Shown piece by piece: positions 17,121-25,629 of a stretch of 64,000 nt of DNA (the stretch's first letter is position 1; each line of letters begins with the position of its first letter). Both the position numbers and the translations under genes were made by a program. The notes under the pieces were generated by a model that saw only the letters and a list, made by a program, of their open reading frames with translations, had not been told where the DNA came from and did not search any database. The DNA lies in the NCBI GenBank assembly GCA_046296655.1, contig JBKBLE010000002.1, positions 80,973-144,972 of the forward strand, given 5' to 3'. Source of the DNA: Cloacibacterium sp046296655 (GTDB taxonomy: Bacteria > Bacteroidota > Bacteroidia > Flavobacteriales > Weeksellaceae).

Positions 17121-17963
17121 CTACGAAAACCAATCGAAAACAATGCTCCAAAGTTTACTGTGTTTTGCTCTAAAAAAATTAATGTGCCCTATTTCTTCTC
17201 CATTGCTTTCGTGAGGATGCACGGTTCTGTAAATAGGTTTCATATTGACATACGTTTCGTTCATGAGCAGTTTCATTCCCGTTTCTGTAATCCAATCATC
17301 ATCTTGCATGTTGAGATATAAAACCTCTTGATGTAAATTTTTAGAGAAATTCTCCGTTTTTTCGAGCAGTCGATTTACAGATTTTCGGTTCATGATGAGG
17401 GTTCGCCAATCATCTGAAACACCTTTGGGTAAAGATTCGCCTAAATTCACAAAATATGTCTTGAAATACCCTTTTACTCGAGTTATAACGGGCTGATACA
17501 ATCCAAAACCCAATAATCCCAACATTTTAATTCTTGGAGAAAGATGCCCAAAATAGGTATTTTGAGTGGCCACGAAACAGAATTTTTCAAAAATTTCTGA
17601 ACCTTTGTTCATTCCGAGGATTAAAGCGCCCACAGAATGCCCGATTAGAAATTTTCGGTGATGAGGATAATGCTCCTCTATAAAATCTGTAACGGCTTTA
17701 TAATCTGTATTTCCCCAAGTTCTCATGCTCGCTTTAAAACCTCTGAGCTGGTCTGGTTTAGAAAGCGCCACTCCTCTGTAATCATAGGTTATCACCACAA
17801 AACCCAAATTTGCAAAATGCTGTGCAAAAGAGTAATACGTTTGTTGTTTCACGCCTGTCGCAGAATTCACCAACAGTAGTTTCCCATTCGCATTTTCTGG
17901 CTCAAAGAGAGTTGCGATGATGGGATATTGGTCTTGAGTATGGATGGTAATGGTATTATTCAT
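17121..17963 (-). CDS. Alpha/beta hydrolase
   Basis: A 280-residue alpha/beta-fold hydrolase from ATG 17963 (MNNTITIHTQDQYPI). The nucleophile elbow is GHSVGALI, the oxyanion region is LVNSATGVKQQTYYSFA, and the candidate acid and base are in DDDWITETG and GHINFF. It resembles the COG4757-like predicted hydrolases. It has no signal peptide. Its substrate is unknown. Confidence 0.85.
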   Translation of the reverse strand: MNNTITIHTQDQYPIIATLFEPENANGKLLLVNSATGVKQQTYYSFAQHFANLGFVVITYDYRGVALSKPDQLRGFKASMRTWGNTDYKAVTDFIEEHYPHHRKFLIGHSVGALILGMNKGSEIFEKFCFVATQNTYFGHLSPRIKMLGLLGFGLYQPVITRVKGYFKTYFVNLGESLPKGVSDDWRTLIMNRKSVNRLLEKTENFSKNLHQEVLYLNMQDDDWITETGMKLLMNETYVNMKPIYRTVHPHESNGEEIGHINFFRAKHSKLWSIVFDWFS

Positions 17964-18061
17964 AAGAGAAAATCTGTAGAAATTCTGTTTCCAAAAATAT
18001 CTAAAAAAAGAAGAGAATTCCAAAAATTTGAAATTCTCTGCATATTATTCTTTGGTTAAAA

Positions 18062-18952
18062 TTACAAACCGAAATCTTTTAATTTGGGCAATCCTGTTTG
18101 CGAACCTCTTTTTTGTGCTACTTTTAGCGAAACATCATTCCCGAATTTCACACAATCATCTATCTCATTTCCATGACATAACGCGATGGAAAAACCAGAA
18201 GTGAAAGCGTCTCCCATTCCCATTTTATTGGGCATGTCTTCTGGGTCGTTTCTGTGATATTTCATCTCAGAACCATTGTGATAAATGGTAGAATTAGCAT
18301 CGTCTCTTACAAAAAGTTTATTGGGATATTTTCTTAAAATTTTTTCTCTAGATTCTTCCCCAAAAATGATGGAAAGTTCATTGCTTTTGGCCACGATAAA
18401 AAAGGCATAGTCTAAAATCTCTTCTGAAATTCTAGCAGCTGGAGAAGCATAAATTCCCAGTTTCTTGTTGTATTTTTTGGCAAATTCATACGTTTTTTCT
18501 ACCACATTCATCGGAATTTCTAACTGAGTAAGCACTAAATCTGCTGTAGAAAAAAATCTTTCTGCACTCTCTAAATGCTTTGGCTCTAGACAATAATTGG
18601 CTGAAGGAACTACTACGATGGCGTTTTTACCGTGCGCTGCAGTTACATAAGCTGTTCCTGTAGCGTGGTCTAAATCTTCGTGTACAAAACCTACGTTTAC
18701 ATTTTCATCTACTAAATTTCTAAGAATTTGTTGACCATAAGGATCCATTCCTACGCAACCAATGAAAAATGTACTTGCACCTAATCTCGCTGTTCCTACT
18801 GCTTGATTGGCTCCTTTTCCTCCAAAAAAAGTTTCAGATTTTTGGGCGATTACCGTTTCATTGGGTTCTGGGTGATATTGCGTATTGAGGACTAAATCGA
18901 TAGAAGAACTTCCTACAACTATAATTTTGGGCTGTTCTGCGCTTACTTTCAT
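18062..18952 (-). CDS. Ribokinase-like PfkB family sugar kinase
   Basis: A 296-residue carbohydrate kinase. PfkB signature 1 is ETFFGGKGANQAVGTARLGA (about 41-60) and signature 2 is the anion-hole motif GMGDAFTSGF near residue 247, with the catalytic Asp in GMGD. The N-terminus (IIVVGSSSIDLVL) is typical. Ribokinase is most likely, but no rbsD, transporter or regulator is adjacent, so the sugar is not proven. Confidence 0.85.
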   Translation of the reverse strand: MKVSAEQPKIIVVGSSSIDLVLNTQYHPEPNETVIAQKSETFFGGKGANQAVGTARLGASTFFIGCVGMDPYGQQILRNLVDENVNVGFVHEDLDHATGTAYVTAAHGKNAIVVVPSANYCLEPKHLESAERFFSTADLVLTQLEIPMNVVEKTYEFAKKYNKKLGIYASPAARISEEILDYAFFIVAKSNELSIIFGEESREKILRKYPNKLFVRDDANSTIYHNGSEMKYHRNDPEDMPNKMGMGDAFTSGFSIALCHGNEIDDCVKFGNDVSLKVAQKRGSQTGLPKLKDFGL

Positions 18953-19045
18953 TGAAGTTTAATTTTTAGAAATTTTGAAATAGGTTTAAAATTTCAGCGT
19001 TTGGTCTACAACAAAATTAGTCTTTTTTTGTTTCAATAAGAATAA

Positions 19046-19687
19046 TTATTCAGATTTTATTTCAATAAACTCCGTTATAATTTTAACCGGTTGATTTTCT
19101 GAACCAAAACCAATATAGCTTGCATAGAAACCTTCTCCATATCCTGTTTCGAAAGCAAAAATATTTCCTGGTTTTTCTTCGTCTGGTTTTAGGAACGCAA
19201 ATTGGTCAATCGCTCCATTTTCATCAAAGAAATGCCCATGGAAAAACTCTTCATAAATTCCCATGAAATCTGCTCCTTTTCTATGAAACAGTCTATTTTC
19301 TAGATGATTAAGACTATCCTGAGTTTCTGCATCCATAAAACACCCCATACCCGATTCTACAGGATACCCGAAAACTTCTTCTCCTTGCAAATCTTCTAAA
19401 TGCTGACCTTCTGTGGTTGCCATTTTAAAAGAATCTACGTGTTCATTGCTGAACACTATTTCTACATAAGCGATACAATTGCTGTCTCTTTCTTTGTGCA
19501 CAAAAACAGGAAAATCACCTACAGGAAAATGGATTACAAATTCCTTCATGTCATGGGTAATCAATGGGTCACAAGCGACTAACTTTCCGCTAGGAAGATG
19601 AATTTTTCCTGCCTCGAAAGTTTCTAGCATTGGATTTTCTACAAAATTTTTAGAAAAAAGTTTTGATATGTTTTCTAGGTGTGACAT
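19046..19687 (-). CDS. DUF4241 domain protein
   Basis: A 213-residue protein with the DUF4241 features: GKIHLPSGKLVACDPLI near residue 28-44, the ESGMGCFMDAETQ motif in the middle, and the late GYGEGFYASYIGF. It is cytosolic, without signal or membrane segments. The family has no established role; members occur in scattered bacteria, sometimes as immunity-like proteins. No toxin gene is adjacent here. Confidence 0.85.
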   Translation of the reverse strand: MSHLENISKLFSKNFVENPMLETFEAGKIHLPSGKLVACDPLITHDMKEFVIHFPVGDFPVFVHKERDSNCIAYVEIVFSNEHVDSFKMATTEGQHLEDLQGEEVFGYPVESGMGCFMDAETQDSLNHLENRLFHRKGADFMGIYEEFFHGHFFDENGAIDQFAFLKPDEEKPGNIFAFETGYGEGFYASYIGFGSENQPVKIITEFIEIKSE

Positions 19688-19717
19688 GACGTTTTAACTT
19701 ATAAATTAGGTGAAAGT

Positions 19718-20074
19718 TTAAGGATTGTCAGGCTGAGCGGAGACGAAGCCTTTTTTTTTATCTTTTTCAAAATTATTTGAATGAGTTTCATTTTTACATA
19801 TAGATAATTTTGGTAATAAATTCCAATTATCTTTAATAATGGCTTCTTTCTTTTTTCTACTCCAACCTTTGACTCGTTTTTCAAATGAAATGGCTTGTTC
19901 TACGTCATTAAATTCAGTATAAAAAACTAATTCTATTGGCCTTCTGGTATGGGTATAGCTTTCAGGATAATAACCTGATTGGTGCTTTACAAGTCTTCCT
20001 TCTAAATCACTGGTAATCCCTGTATAATATGAATTATCAGAACATTTTAATATGTAAACAAAATATTGCTTCAT
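19718..20074 (-). CDS. GIY-YIG nuclease-domain protein enclosed by inverted repeats
   Basis: A 118-residue protein of the small UvrC-like GIY-YIG group. The domain spans about 1-75: YVYILKCSDNSYYTGIT-like start (YFVYILKCSDNSYYTGI), then the conserved Arg/His helix (GRLVKHQSGYYPESYT), and the Glu of SFEKRVKGWSRKKKEA. The last ten residues (GFVSAQPDNP) are encoded by the left inverted repeat, and the right repeat ends 8 bases before the start codon. Members act in repair or as mobile nucleases. The tight flanking by 25-bp repeats suggests a mobile or repeat-linked role, which is inference. Confidence 0.88.
   Translation of the reverse strand: MKQYFVYILKCSDNSYYTGITSDLEGRLVKHQSGYYPESYTHTRRPIELVFYTEFNDVEQAISFEKRVKGWSRKKKEAIIKDNWNLLPKLSICKNETHSNNFEKDKKKGFVSAQPDNP
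19726..19751 (-). repeat. Left inverted repeat of the GIY-YIG unit (GACA hairpin)
   Basis: On the minus strand it reads AGGCT, loop TCGTCTCCGCTC, AGCCT, then GACA. It matches the repeat at 20082-20107 in inverted orientation at 24 of 25 bases and forms the 3' end of the GIY-YIG reading frame. Confidence 0.9.
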
Positions 20075-20081
20075 ACCAACA

Positions 20082-20107
20082 AGGCTTCGACTCCGCTCAG
20101 CCTGACA
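20082..20107 (+). repeat. Right inverted repeat of the GIY-YIG unit (GACA hairpin)
   Basis: AGGCT (20082-20086), loop TCGACTCCGCTC, AGCCT (20099-20103), then GACA. It lies immediately upstream of the GIY-YIG start codon and mirrors the left repeat. Confidence 0.9.
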
Positions 20108-20137
20108 AAAATAAATCTTGAAAATTTACATTTTTAA

Positions 20138-22753
20138 TTACAATGTTTTTAATTTTTCTTCTAAAATTGCAATTTTATCTTGCGCATCTTTTTGTTTTTT
20201 GCGCTCATTTTCTACTACATGAGCAGGAGCACCAGCAACAAATTTTTCGTTAGATAGTTTCTTTTCTACCGAAATTAAGAATCCTTTTAAGTATTTTAGT
20301 TCTTCTTCTGTTTTTGCTTTTTCTTCGCCTAAATCAAGGTTTTCACTCAATGGAATAGAAACTTCTGTAGCTCCCACTAAGAACGTGAAACTTGGTTTAT
20401 CTGTTTTATTTCCGAAATTAATTTCAGAGATGTTGGCTAATTTTTTCACCACCGCTTCATTTTCAAAAGCAACAGCATTGGTAAACAATTCTACGGCTTC
20501 TCTAGGCGAAATTCCTTTGCTTTGACGGTAATTTCTAACGCCAGAAATCAATTCTTTAGCCGTTTCGAAGGCTTTTATATTTTCTTCGCTGAAAGGTTCT
20601 GCTTTTTTCTGTTGAGCAATTACCAAAGCTTCTTCTGTGCTTCTTTCTGCAATTGCCTGATACAATTCTTCCGTTAAAAATGGCATGAAAGGATGCAATA
20701 ATCTCATTAATTCTTCGAAGTAAATGATGGTTTTATCATAAACTTCTTGAGAAATTCCTTCTCCATAATTGGGTTTAATGGCTTCTAAGTACCACGCACA
20801 GAAATCGTCCCAAATCAGTTTATAAATCAAATGCAACGCATCAGAAATTCTGAATTTTGAGAATTGGTCATTGATTTCGGCAATGGTTTTATTCATTTGA
20901 TTTCCGAACCATTCTATCGTTTGCAAATCTGCTTCATTCGCTGGTTTGTCTTCTTTTTTCCAACCTTGAATCAATCGGAAAGCATTCCAGATTTTAGTTG
21001 CGAAGTTTCTTCCTTGCAACATTAAATCTTCATCAAAAAGCAAGTCATTTCCCGCTGCTGAACTCAATAAAATACCTACTCTTACTCCATCTGCACCATA
21101 TTTTTCAATCAATTCTATTGGGTCTGGAGAATTTCCGAGTGATTTAGACATTTTTCTACGTTGCTTATCCCTTACAATTCCTGTAAAATATACATTTTTG
21201 AAAGGAACTTCACCACGGAATTCTAACCCTGCCATAATCATTCTGGCTACCCAGAAGAAAATAATATCTGGACCTGTTACCAAATCAGAAGTCGGATAAT
21301 AATACTTGATGTCTTCATTGTTTTCGTCTAACATTCCATCGAAAACGGACATCGGCCATAACCAAGAAGAGAACCACGTATCGAGAACGTCTTCGTCTTG
21401 ACGAAGATTTGAAATTTGTAAATCTGGATTTTGAGATTTTTCTTTGGCTAAGACCAAAGCTTCTTCTATGTTTTCGGCAACTACATAATCCTCACTTCCT
21501 TCTCCGTAATAATACGCAGGAATTTGTTGGCCCCACCACAATTGACGAGAAATATTCCAATCACGAATGTTTTCCATCCAATGTCTGTACGTATTTTTAA
21601 ATTTTTCTGGGTGGAATTTCACCTCATCATTCATTACTACATCCAAAGCTGGCTTCGCAATTTCAGACATTTTCAGGAACCATTGTTGAGAGATTTTTGG
21701 TTCAATTACAGCTCCAGTTCTCTCAGAAGTTCCTACTTTATTTACATAATCTTCGGCTTTTACCAAAAGATTATTTTCTTCTAATTCTTTAGCAATCAGT
21801 TTTCTAACCTCGAATCTATCTTTTCCGTTGTAATGCAAACCGTGCTCATTCAATTTACCATCGTCATCTAATACATCAATCATTGGCAAATTATGTTTTT
21901 GACCAATTTCGTAGTCATTGATATCATGTGCAGGAGTGATTTTCAACGCTCCTGTTCCGAATTCCATGTCTACATATTCATCTTCAATAATGGGAATGAC
22001 TCTATTTACAATCGGAACGATTACATTTTTACCTTTCAGATGCGCATATTTTTCATCATTTGGATTTACGCAAACTGCAACGTCTCCGAAAATGGTTTCT
22101 GGACGAGTCGTTGCCACAGAAATAAACTCTTCAGAACCTTCAATTTTATATTTAAGGTACCAAAGTTTCCCGTTGATTTCTTTATAGATTACCTCTTCAT
22201 CAGAAATATTGGTTTTAGCTTCTGGATCCCAGTTCACCATTCTATAACCTCTGTAAATCAAACCTTTATTGTATAAATCAACGAAAGATTTGATGACTTG
22301 AGCAGATAGTTTCGGTTCCATTGTGAAACGCGTTCTGTCCCAATCACAAGAACAACCTAATTTTTTTAACTGTTCAAGAATTGTCCCGCCATATTTATGC
22401 GTCCAATCCCAAGCGTGAACTAAAAATTCATCTCGGGTAATATCAGACTTATTAATTCCTTCAGATTTCAGTTTTGCCACCACTTTAGCTTCAGTAGCGA
22501 TAGAAGCGTGGTCTGTTCCCGGAACCCAAAGTGCATTAAACCCTTGCATTCTGGCTCTTCTGACCAAAACATCTTGAATGGTATTATTTAACATGTGTCC
22601 CATGTGAAGAATTCCCGTCACGTTGGGTGGCGGAATTACAATCGTGTAAGGAGGTCTGTTATCTGGTGTAGAATGAAAATAATTATTTTCTAACCAGTAA
22701 TTGTACCATTTCTGTTCTGTTTCCTGAGGATTATATTTTTCTGAAATTTGCAT
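20138..22753 (-). CDS. valS: Valyl-tRNA synthetase
   Basis: An 871-residue class I aminoacyl-tRNA synthetase. The HIGH motif is PPNVTGILHMGHML (about 42-55), the editing domain lies at about 190-350, and KMSKS is RRKMSKSLGN near residue 533. The C-terminal coiled coil (about 805-871, KTEEELKYLKGFL to ILEEKLKTL) is typical of ValRS. Length is normal. A -7 box is at 22791-22798. Confidence 0.97.
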   Translation of the reverse strand: MQISEKYNPQETEQKWYNYWLENNYFHSTPDNRPPYTIVIPPPNVTGILHMGHMLNNTIQDVLVRRARMQGFNALWVPGTDHASIATEAKVVAKLKSEGINKSDITRDEFLVHAWDWTHKYGGTILEQLKKLGCSCDWDRTRFTMEPKLSAQVIKSFVDLYNKGLIYRGYRMVNWDPEAKTNISDEEVIYKEINGKLWYLKYKIEGSEEFISVATTRPETIFGDVAVCVNPNDEKYAHLKGKNVIVPIVNRVIPIIEDEYVDMEFGTGALKITPAHDINDYEIGQKHNLPMIDVLDDDGKLNEHGLHYNGKDRFEVRKLIAKELEENNLLVKAEDYVNKVGTSERTGAVIEPKISQQWFLKMSEIAKPALDVVMNDEVKFHPEKFKNTYRHWMENIRDWNISRQLWWGQQIPAYYYGEGSEDYVVAENIEEALVLAKEKSQNPDLQISNLRQDEDVLDTWFSSWLWPMSVFDGMLDENNEDIKYYYPTSDLVTGPDIIFFWVARMIMAGLEFRGEVPFKNVYFTGIVRDKQRRKMSKSLGNSPDPIELIEKYGADGVRVGILLSSAAGNDLLFDEDLMLQGRNFATKIWNAFRLIQGWKKEDKPANEADLQTIEWFGNQMNKTIAEINDQFSKFRISDALHLIYKLIWDDFCAWYLEAIKPNYGEGISQEVYDKTIIYFEELMRLLHPFMPFLTEELYQAIAERSTEEALVIAQQKKAEPFSEENIKAFETAKELISGVRNYRQSKGISPREAVELFTNAVAFENEAVVKKLANISEINFGNKTDKPSFTFLVGATEVSIPLSENLDLGEEKAKTEEELKYLKGFLISVEKKLSNEKFVAGAPAHVVENERKKQKDAQDKIAILEEKLKTL

Positions 22754-22790
22754 AAAATTTTAAATAAAAATGAGTTTGGCTTGTAATTTG

Positions 22791-22798
22791 CAAAAATA
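22791..22798 (-). promoter_or_regulatory. Candidate -7 box of valS
   Basis: The minus strand reads TATTTTTG, 38 bases upstream of the valS ATG. The -33 element is unclear. Confidence 0.4.
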
Positions 22799-22914
22799 CG
22801 ATAAAATGTGAATTTTTAAATGGTTAAAACTCTTCTTTTTGAGAATTTTGGAATAAGAATCTGACAAAGTAAAATAAAAAAGAAGAATAAGGATTTAAAT
22901 ACAGAATTTATTTA

Positions 22915-22922
22915 TAATTTTG
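22915..22922 (+). promoter_or_regulatory. Candidate -7 box of the DUF1573 gene
   Basis: TAATTTTG fits TAnnTTTG 33 bases before the ATG at 22955; no good -33 TTTG at the expected distance. Confidence 0.35.
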
Positions 22923-22954
22923 AACTTTAATTTACAACAAAAAACTTTCTAAAT

Positions 22955-23359
22955 ATGAAAAAATTTATGGGCGGTTTGTTGCTTATCGGAGGTTTTGTTT
23001 TCTCTTCTGCACAAACTATTTCTTTTGAAAAAACAACTATTGATTATGGTACTGTTCCTGTAAATGCAGATGGAAACAGAGTTTTTACTTTTAAAAATAC
23101 TGGTGACAAGCCTTTGATCCTTTCTAACGTACAGCCAGGTTGTGGTTGCACCGCTTCTGAATGGCCAAAAGAACCAGTATTGCCAGGTAAATCTGCACAG
23201 ATTAAAGTTCATTACAACACTGCAAATGCTGCACCTTTCAAAAAATCTATCGATGTATTTTCTAACGATCCAGTAAATGGAAGAGTGGTTCTATACATCC
23301 AAGGAACAGTAGTTGCAAATGCTAAAACTGAAGAAAAAACTTTAGCTCCTAAAAAATAA
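22955..23359 (+). CDS. DUF1573 domain secreted protein
   Basis: A 134-residue protein with a signal peptide (MKKFMGGLLLIGGFVFSSAQ, cleavage after about residue 20) and one DUF1573 Ig-like domain. The family motif is QPGCGCTASEWPKEP, with two close Cys that may form a disulfide or bind metal. The domain is very common in Bacteroidota periplasmic proteins and its function is not settled. A strong terminator follows, so it is a single-gene unit. Confidence 0.9.
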   Translation: MKKFMGGLLLIGGFVFSSAQTISFEKTTIDYGTVPVNADGNRVFTFKNTGDKPLILSNVQPGCGCTASEWPKEPVLPGKSAQIKVHYNTANAAPFKKSIDVFSNDPVNGRVVLYIQGTVVANAKTEEKTLAPKK

Positions 23360-23380
23360 TTCTTTTTAAAATTATTATAC

Positions 23381-23410
23381 AAAAACCGACTTTAACCAGT
23401 CGGTTTTTTT
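23381..23410 (+). terminator. Terminator after the DUF1573 gene
   Basis: ACCGAC and GTCGGT form the stem core around TTTAACCA, with an A tract before and eight T after. Confidence 0.88.
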
Positions 23411-23443
23411 TATTATCTTTAGTTGAACAAAATTTTTCAAAAA

Positions 23444-24319
23444 ATGGATACCAATTTCACCGATAACTTTCTTGTAAAAGAAAATCAAAAATTCAATCTC
23501 AAAGATTTCAACACCGATTATAAAGGCGACCTCACCAAAGAAGAAGGTCAAAAAATGCTTGATGCAGAGAAGAAAAAACTCTACGAACTTCAAGAAAAGC
23601 TTTACGCAGATGGCAGTCAATCACTTTTGATAGTGATACAAGCGATGGATGCTGCCGGAAAAGACAGTTTGATAGAACATGTTTTCGGTGGAGTAAATCC
23701 GCAAGGTTGCGAAGTGACCAGTTTTAAAACACCAACTTCTAAAGAATACAATCATGATTTCATCTGGAGGCATTATTTGGCTTTACCAGAAAAAGGGAAA
23801 ATAGGAATTTTCAACCGAAGTCATTACGAAAGTGTTTTGGTATGTAAAGTGCATCCTGAATATAATCTAAGCGAAAAAGTTTGGAAATCTACTGACGAAA
23901 TCAATGAAAAATTCTGGAAAAATAGATACGAAAGCATCAAAGATTTTGAAAAACATTTAGCCAGAAATGGAACAAAAATCGTGAAAATTTTCCTTCACGT
24001 TTCCAAAGAAGAGCAGAAAAAACGTTTCCTAGACCGAATTGCTGAACAAGAAAAAAACTGGAAATTTTCTATTGGCGACTTAAAAGAACGTGCTGTTTTC
24101 GACCAATATATGAAGGCTTACGAAGAAGCCATTTCTGAAACCAGTAAAGAACATGCGCCTTGGTTTGTGATTCCTGCTGACCAAAAATGGTTTGCTAGAG
24201 TGGCCGCTATACAAATTATTATAGAAACACTGGAAAAAATGAATCTGCAATATCCTACACTTTCAGAAGAAGAGAGAGCAGAACTGGATGATGCGAAAAA
24301 GCAGTTGGAAAGCGAATAA
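23444..24319 (+). CDS. ppk2: Polyphosphate kinase 2 family protein
   Basis: A 291-residue PPK2 from ATG 23444 (MDTNFTDNFLVKEN). The P-loop is AMDAAGKDSLIEH (near residue 65), the Walker B-like part is GIFNRSHYESVLV, and the lid region holds RRFLDRI-like KKRFLDRIAEQEKNWKF. PPK2 enzymes use polyphosphate to phosphorylate nucleoside mono- or diphosphates; the single-domain length fits class I or III, not decided here. It converges with the RNase P RNA gene with a gap of only 3 bases. Confidence 0.93.
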   Translation: MDTNFTDNFLVKENQKFNLKDFNTDYKGDLTKEEGQKMLDAEKKKLYELQEKLYADGSQSLLIVIQAMDAAGKDSLIEHVFGGVNPQGCEVTSFKTPTSKEYNHDFIWRHYLALPEKGKIGIFNRSHYESVLVCKVHPEYNLSEKVWKSTDEINEKFWKNRYESIKDFEKHLARNGTKIVKIFLHVSKEEQKKRFLDRIAEQEKNWKFSIGDLKERAVFDQYMKAYEEAISETSKEHAPWFVIPADQKWFARVAAIQIIIETLEKMNLQYPTLSEEERAELDDAKKQLESE

Positions 24320-24322
24320 AAA

Positions 24323-24655
24323 ACCACGAGAAAAACGATAAGCCGGATTCTGTTTCCCGATGAAACGGGACGCTTGTTATTTATCTACGGTTTACATTAC
24401 TGCAAACCTTGAGCTGGTTACCCCTCGATTTTCGGAGCGAGCTACTCCTATTTTTAGATTGCTCTAAAAAGCATCGATATACTTACCATTGCATCGCATA
24501 GAGTTTACCTGATTTCACTACAGCCGAACTGTACTTGCTTTCTGTTGCACTTGTCCTCGTCTCACGACGGAAGGCTGTTAGCCTTTATGCTGCTCTGTGA
24601 TGTCCGGACTTTCCTACCCCAATTTCTTGGAATCAACAAGCTGTTTTTCTCGTGG
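24323..24655 (-). ncRNA. rnpB: RNase P RNA, bacterial class A
   Basis: On the minus strand the RNA starts CCACGAGAAAAACAG and ends CGTTTTTCTCGTGG, which pair as P1. The 5' P4 strand is GTAGGAAAGTCCGGACATCA, and the 3' strand is ACAGAATCCGGCTTATCG. The central conserved part GTGAAATCAGGTAAACTC is also present, as is CGTGAGACGAGGACAAGTGC. Length about 333 nt is normal for class A. This is the ribozyme that trims tRNA 5' ends. End positions are approximate. Confidence 0.95.
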
Positions 24656-24678
24656 AGTGCAAAGATACGGAAATTTTG

Positions 24679-24782
24679 AATGTTAGATGTCAGATGTTAG
24701 ATGCTAGATGTTAGATGATGGATGATGGATGTTAGATGATGGATGATAGATGTTAGATGATGGATGATGGATGATGGATGTT
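24679..24782. repeat. Minisatellite of GATGTTA/GATGGAT units
   Basis: About 100 bases consist of 7-8 base units (GATGTTA, GATGTCA, GATGCTA, GATGATG, GATGGAT). The reverse-complement text (CATCCATCATCCAACATCTA) occurs at 52997, just before the FAH gene. It lies just upstream of the rnpB 5' end and has no coding potential of its own. Confidence 0.8.
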
Positions 24783-24925
24783 GGAATATTGTGGAATGTA
24801 TTTTTATTATTCTGAACCCTTTCTGCGTTTTTTTAGGAATCTGTAAAACGCAGAAAGGGTTGGTTGTATTTTTCACTGAAAGTTATTTTAAAAAAAATTG
24901 GTTTCTAAAAATCCCTAAACTTGCG

Positions 24926-24986
24926 CCCCGAGTTGAGCGGAGCTCTTTTTGTTTTTTTAGATTCTTCGACTCCGCTCAGAATGACA
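24926..24986. repeat. Solo GACA hairpin with nearby inverted partner
   Basis: ATTCT (24961-24965), loop TCGACTCCGCTC, AGAAT (24978-24982), GACA. The loop is identical to the repeat at 20082, while both stem arms differ in a compensating way. About 20 bases before it, GAGTTGAGCGGAGCTC (24930-24945) is a partial inverted copy. No gene lies between. Confidence 0.8.
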
Positions 24987-25134
24987 AAAAACAAAAAAGC
25001 GGGAGCGGAACGAGAAACCTAACGAAGTGGTTCGATGACTTTAGGAGTCAAATTTGGCGCCCAAGAAAAAAATTACGTTTTACCATCCATTAATTAACGC
25101 ATTTTCTTATCTTCGTTTTTTAATTTCTAAAAAA

Positions 25135-25629
25135 TTGGATTCTAAACAAAAAGAATTTTCTAAGTTGGTAAAGGAAAATCAGGGGCTTATCATAAAAGTC
25201 TCCAGATTATATACCAATTCTCTGGAAGATGAACAGGATCTTTTTCAAGAAATTGTGTTACAACTTTGGCGCAGTTACGACTCATTCAAAGGACAGTCCA
25301 AAATTTCTACTTGGATGTACAGAGTAGCGCTCAATACGGCCATTACGCTTTTCCGAAAGAAAACTAAATCTCCTCAAACTGATGAGTTGATGGATTTTCA
25401 CCACAGAGATTATGTGGAAGATGATGACGAAAAGCAACAACAAATCACTCTGCTTTATAAGGTGATTAAAATGCTCCCAAAAGTAGAACGTGCGATTGTG
25501 ATGATGTATTTAGACGATTTGCCTTACCGTGATATTGCAGAAAATTTAGGGATTACGGAAGTAAATGCCCGTGTAAAAATGAACAGACTCAAAAAAACGC
25601 TTAAAGAATTGATGACTCAACATGCTTAA
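25135..25629 (+). CDS. ECF-type RNA polymerase sigma factor
   Basis: A 164-residue sigma-70 family protein. Region 2 is visible in NSLEDEQDLFQEIVLQLWRSYDSFKGQSKISTWMYRVALNT and region 4 in LPYRDIAENLGITEVNARVKMNRL. The TTG at 25135 is chosen because the family usually begins MDSKQKEF; the frame is open to 25054. It overlaps the membrane gene downstream by 8 bases, the classic sigma/anti-sigma position. Target genes are unknown. Confidence 0.88.
   Translation: MDSKQKEFSKLVKENQGLIIKVSRLYTNSLEDEQDLFQEIVLQLWRSYDSFKGQSKISTWMYRVALNTAITLFRKKTKSPQTDELMDFHHRDYVEDDDEKQQQITLLYKVIKMLPKVERAIVMMYLDDLPYRDIAENLGITEVNARVKMNRLKKTLKELMTQHA

Noticed and set aside
24764..25093. Open frame of 109 codons before the sigma factor
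   Set aside because: It runs through minisatellite and hairpin DNA; composition is not gene-like and no family is recognised.
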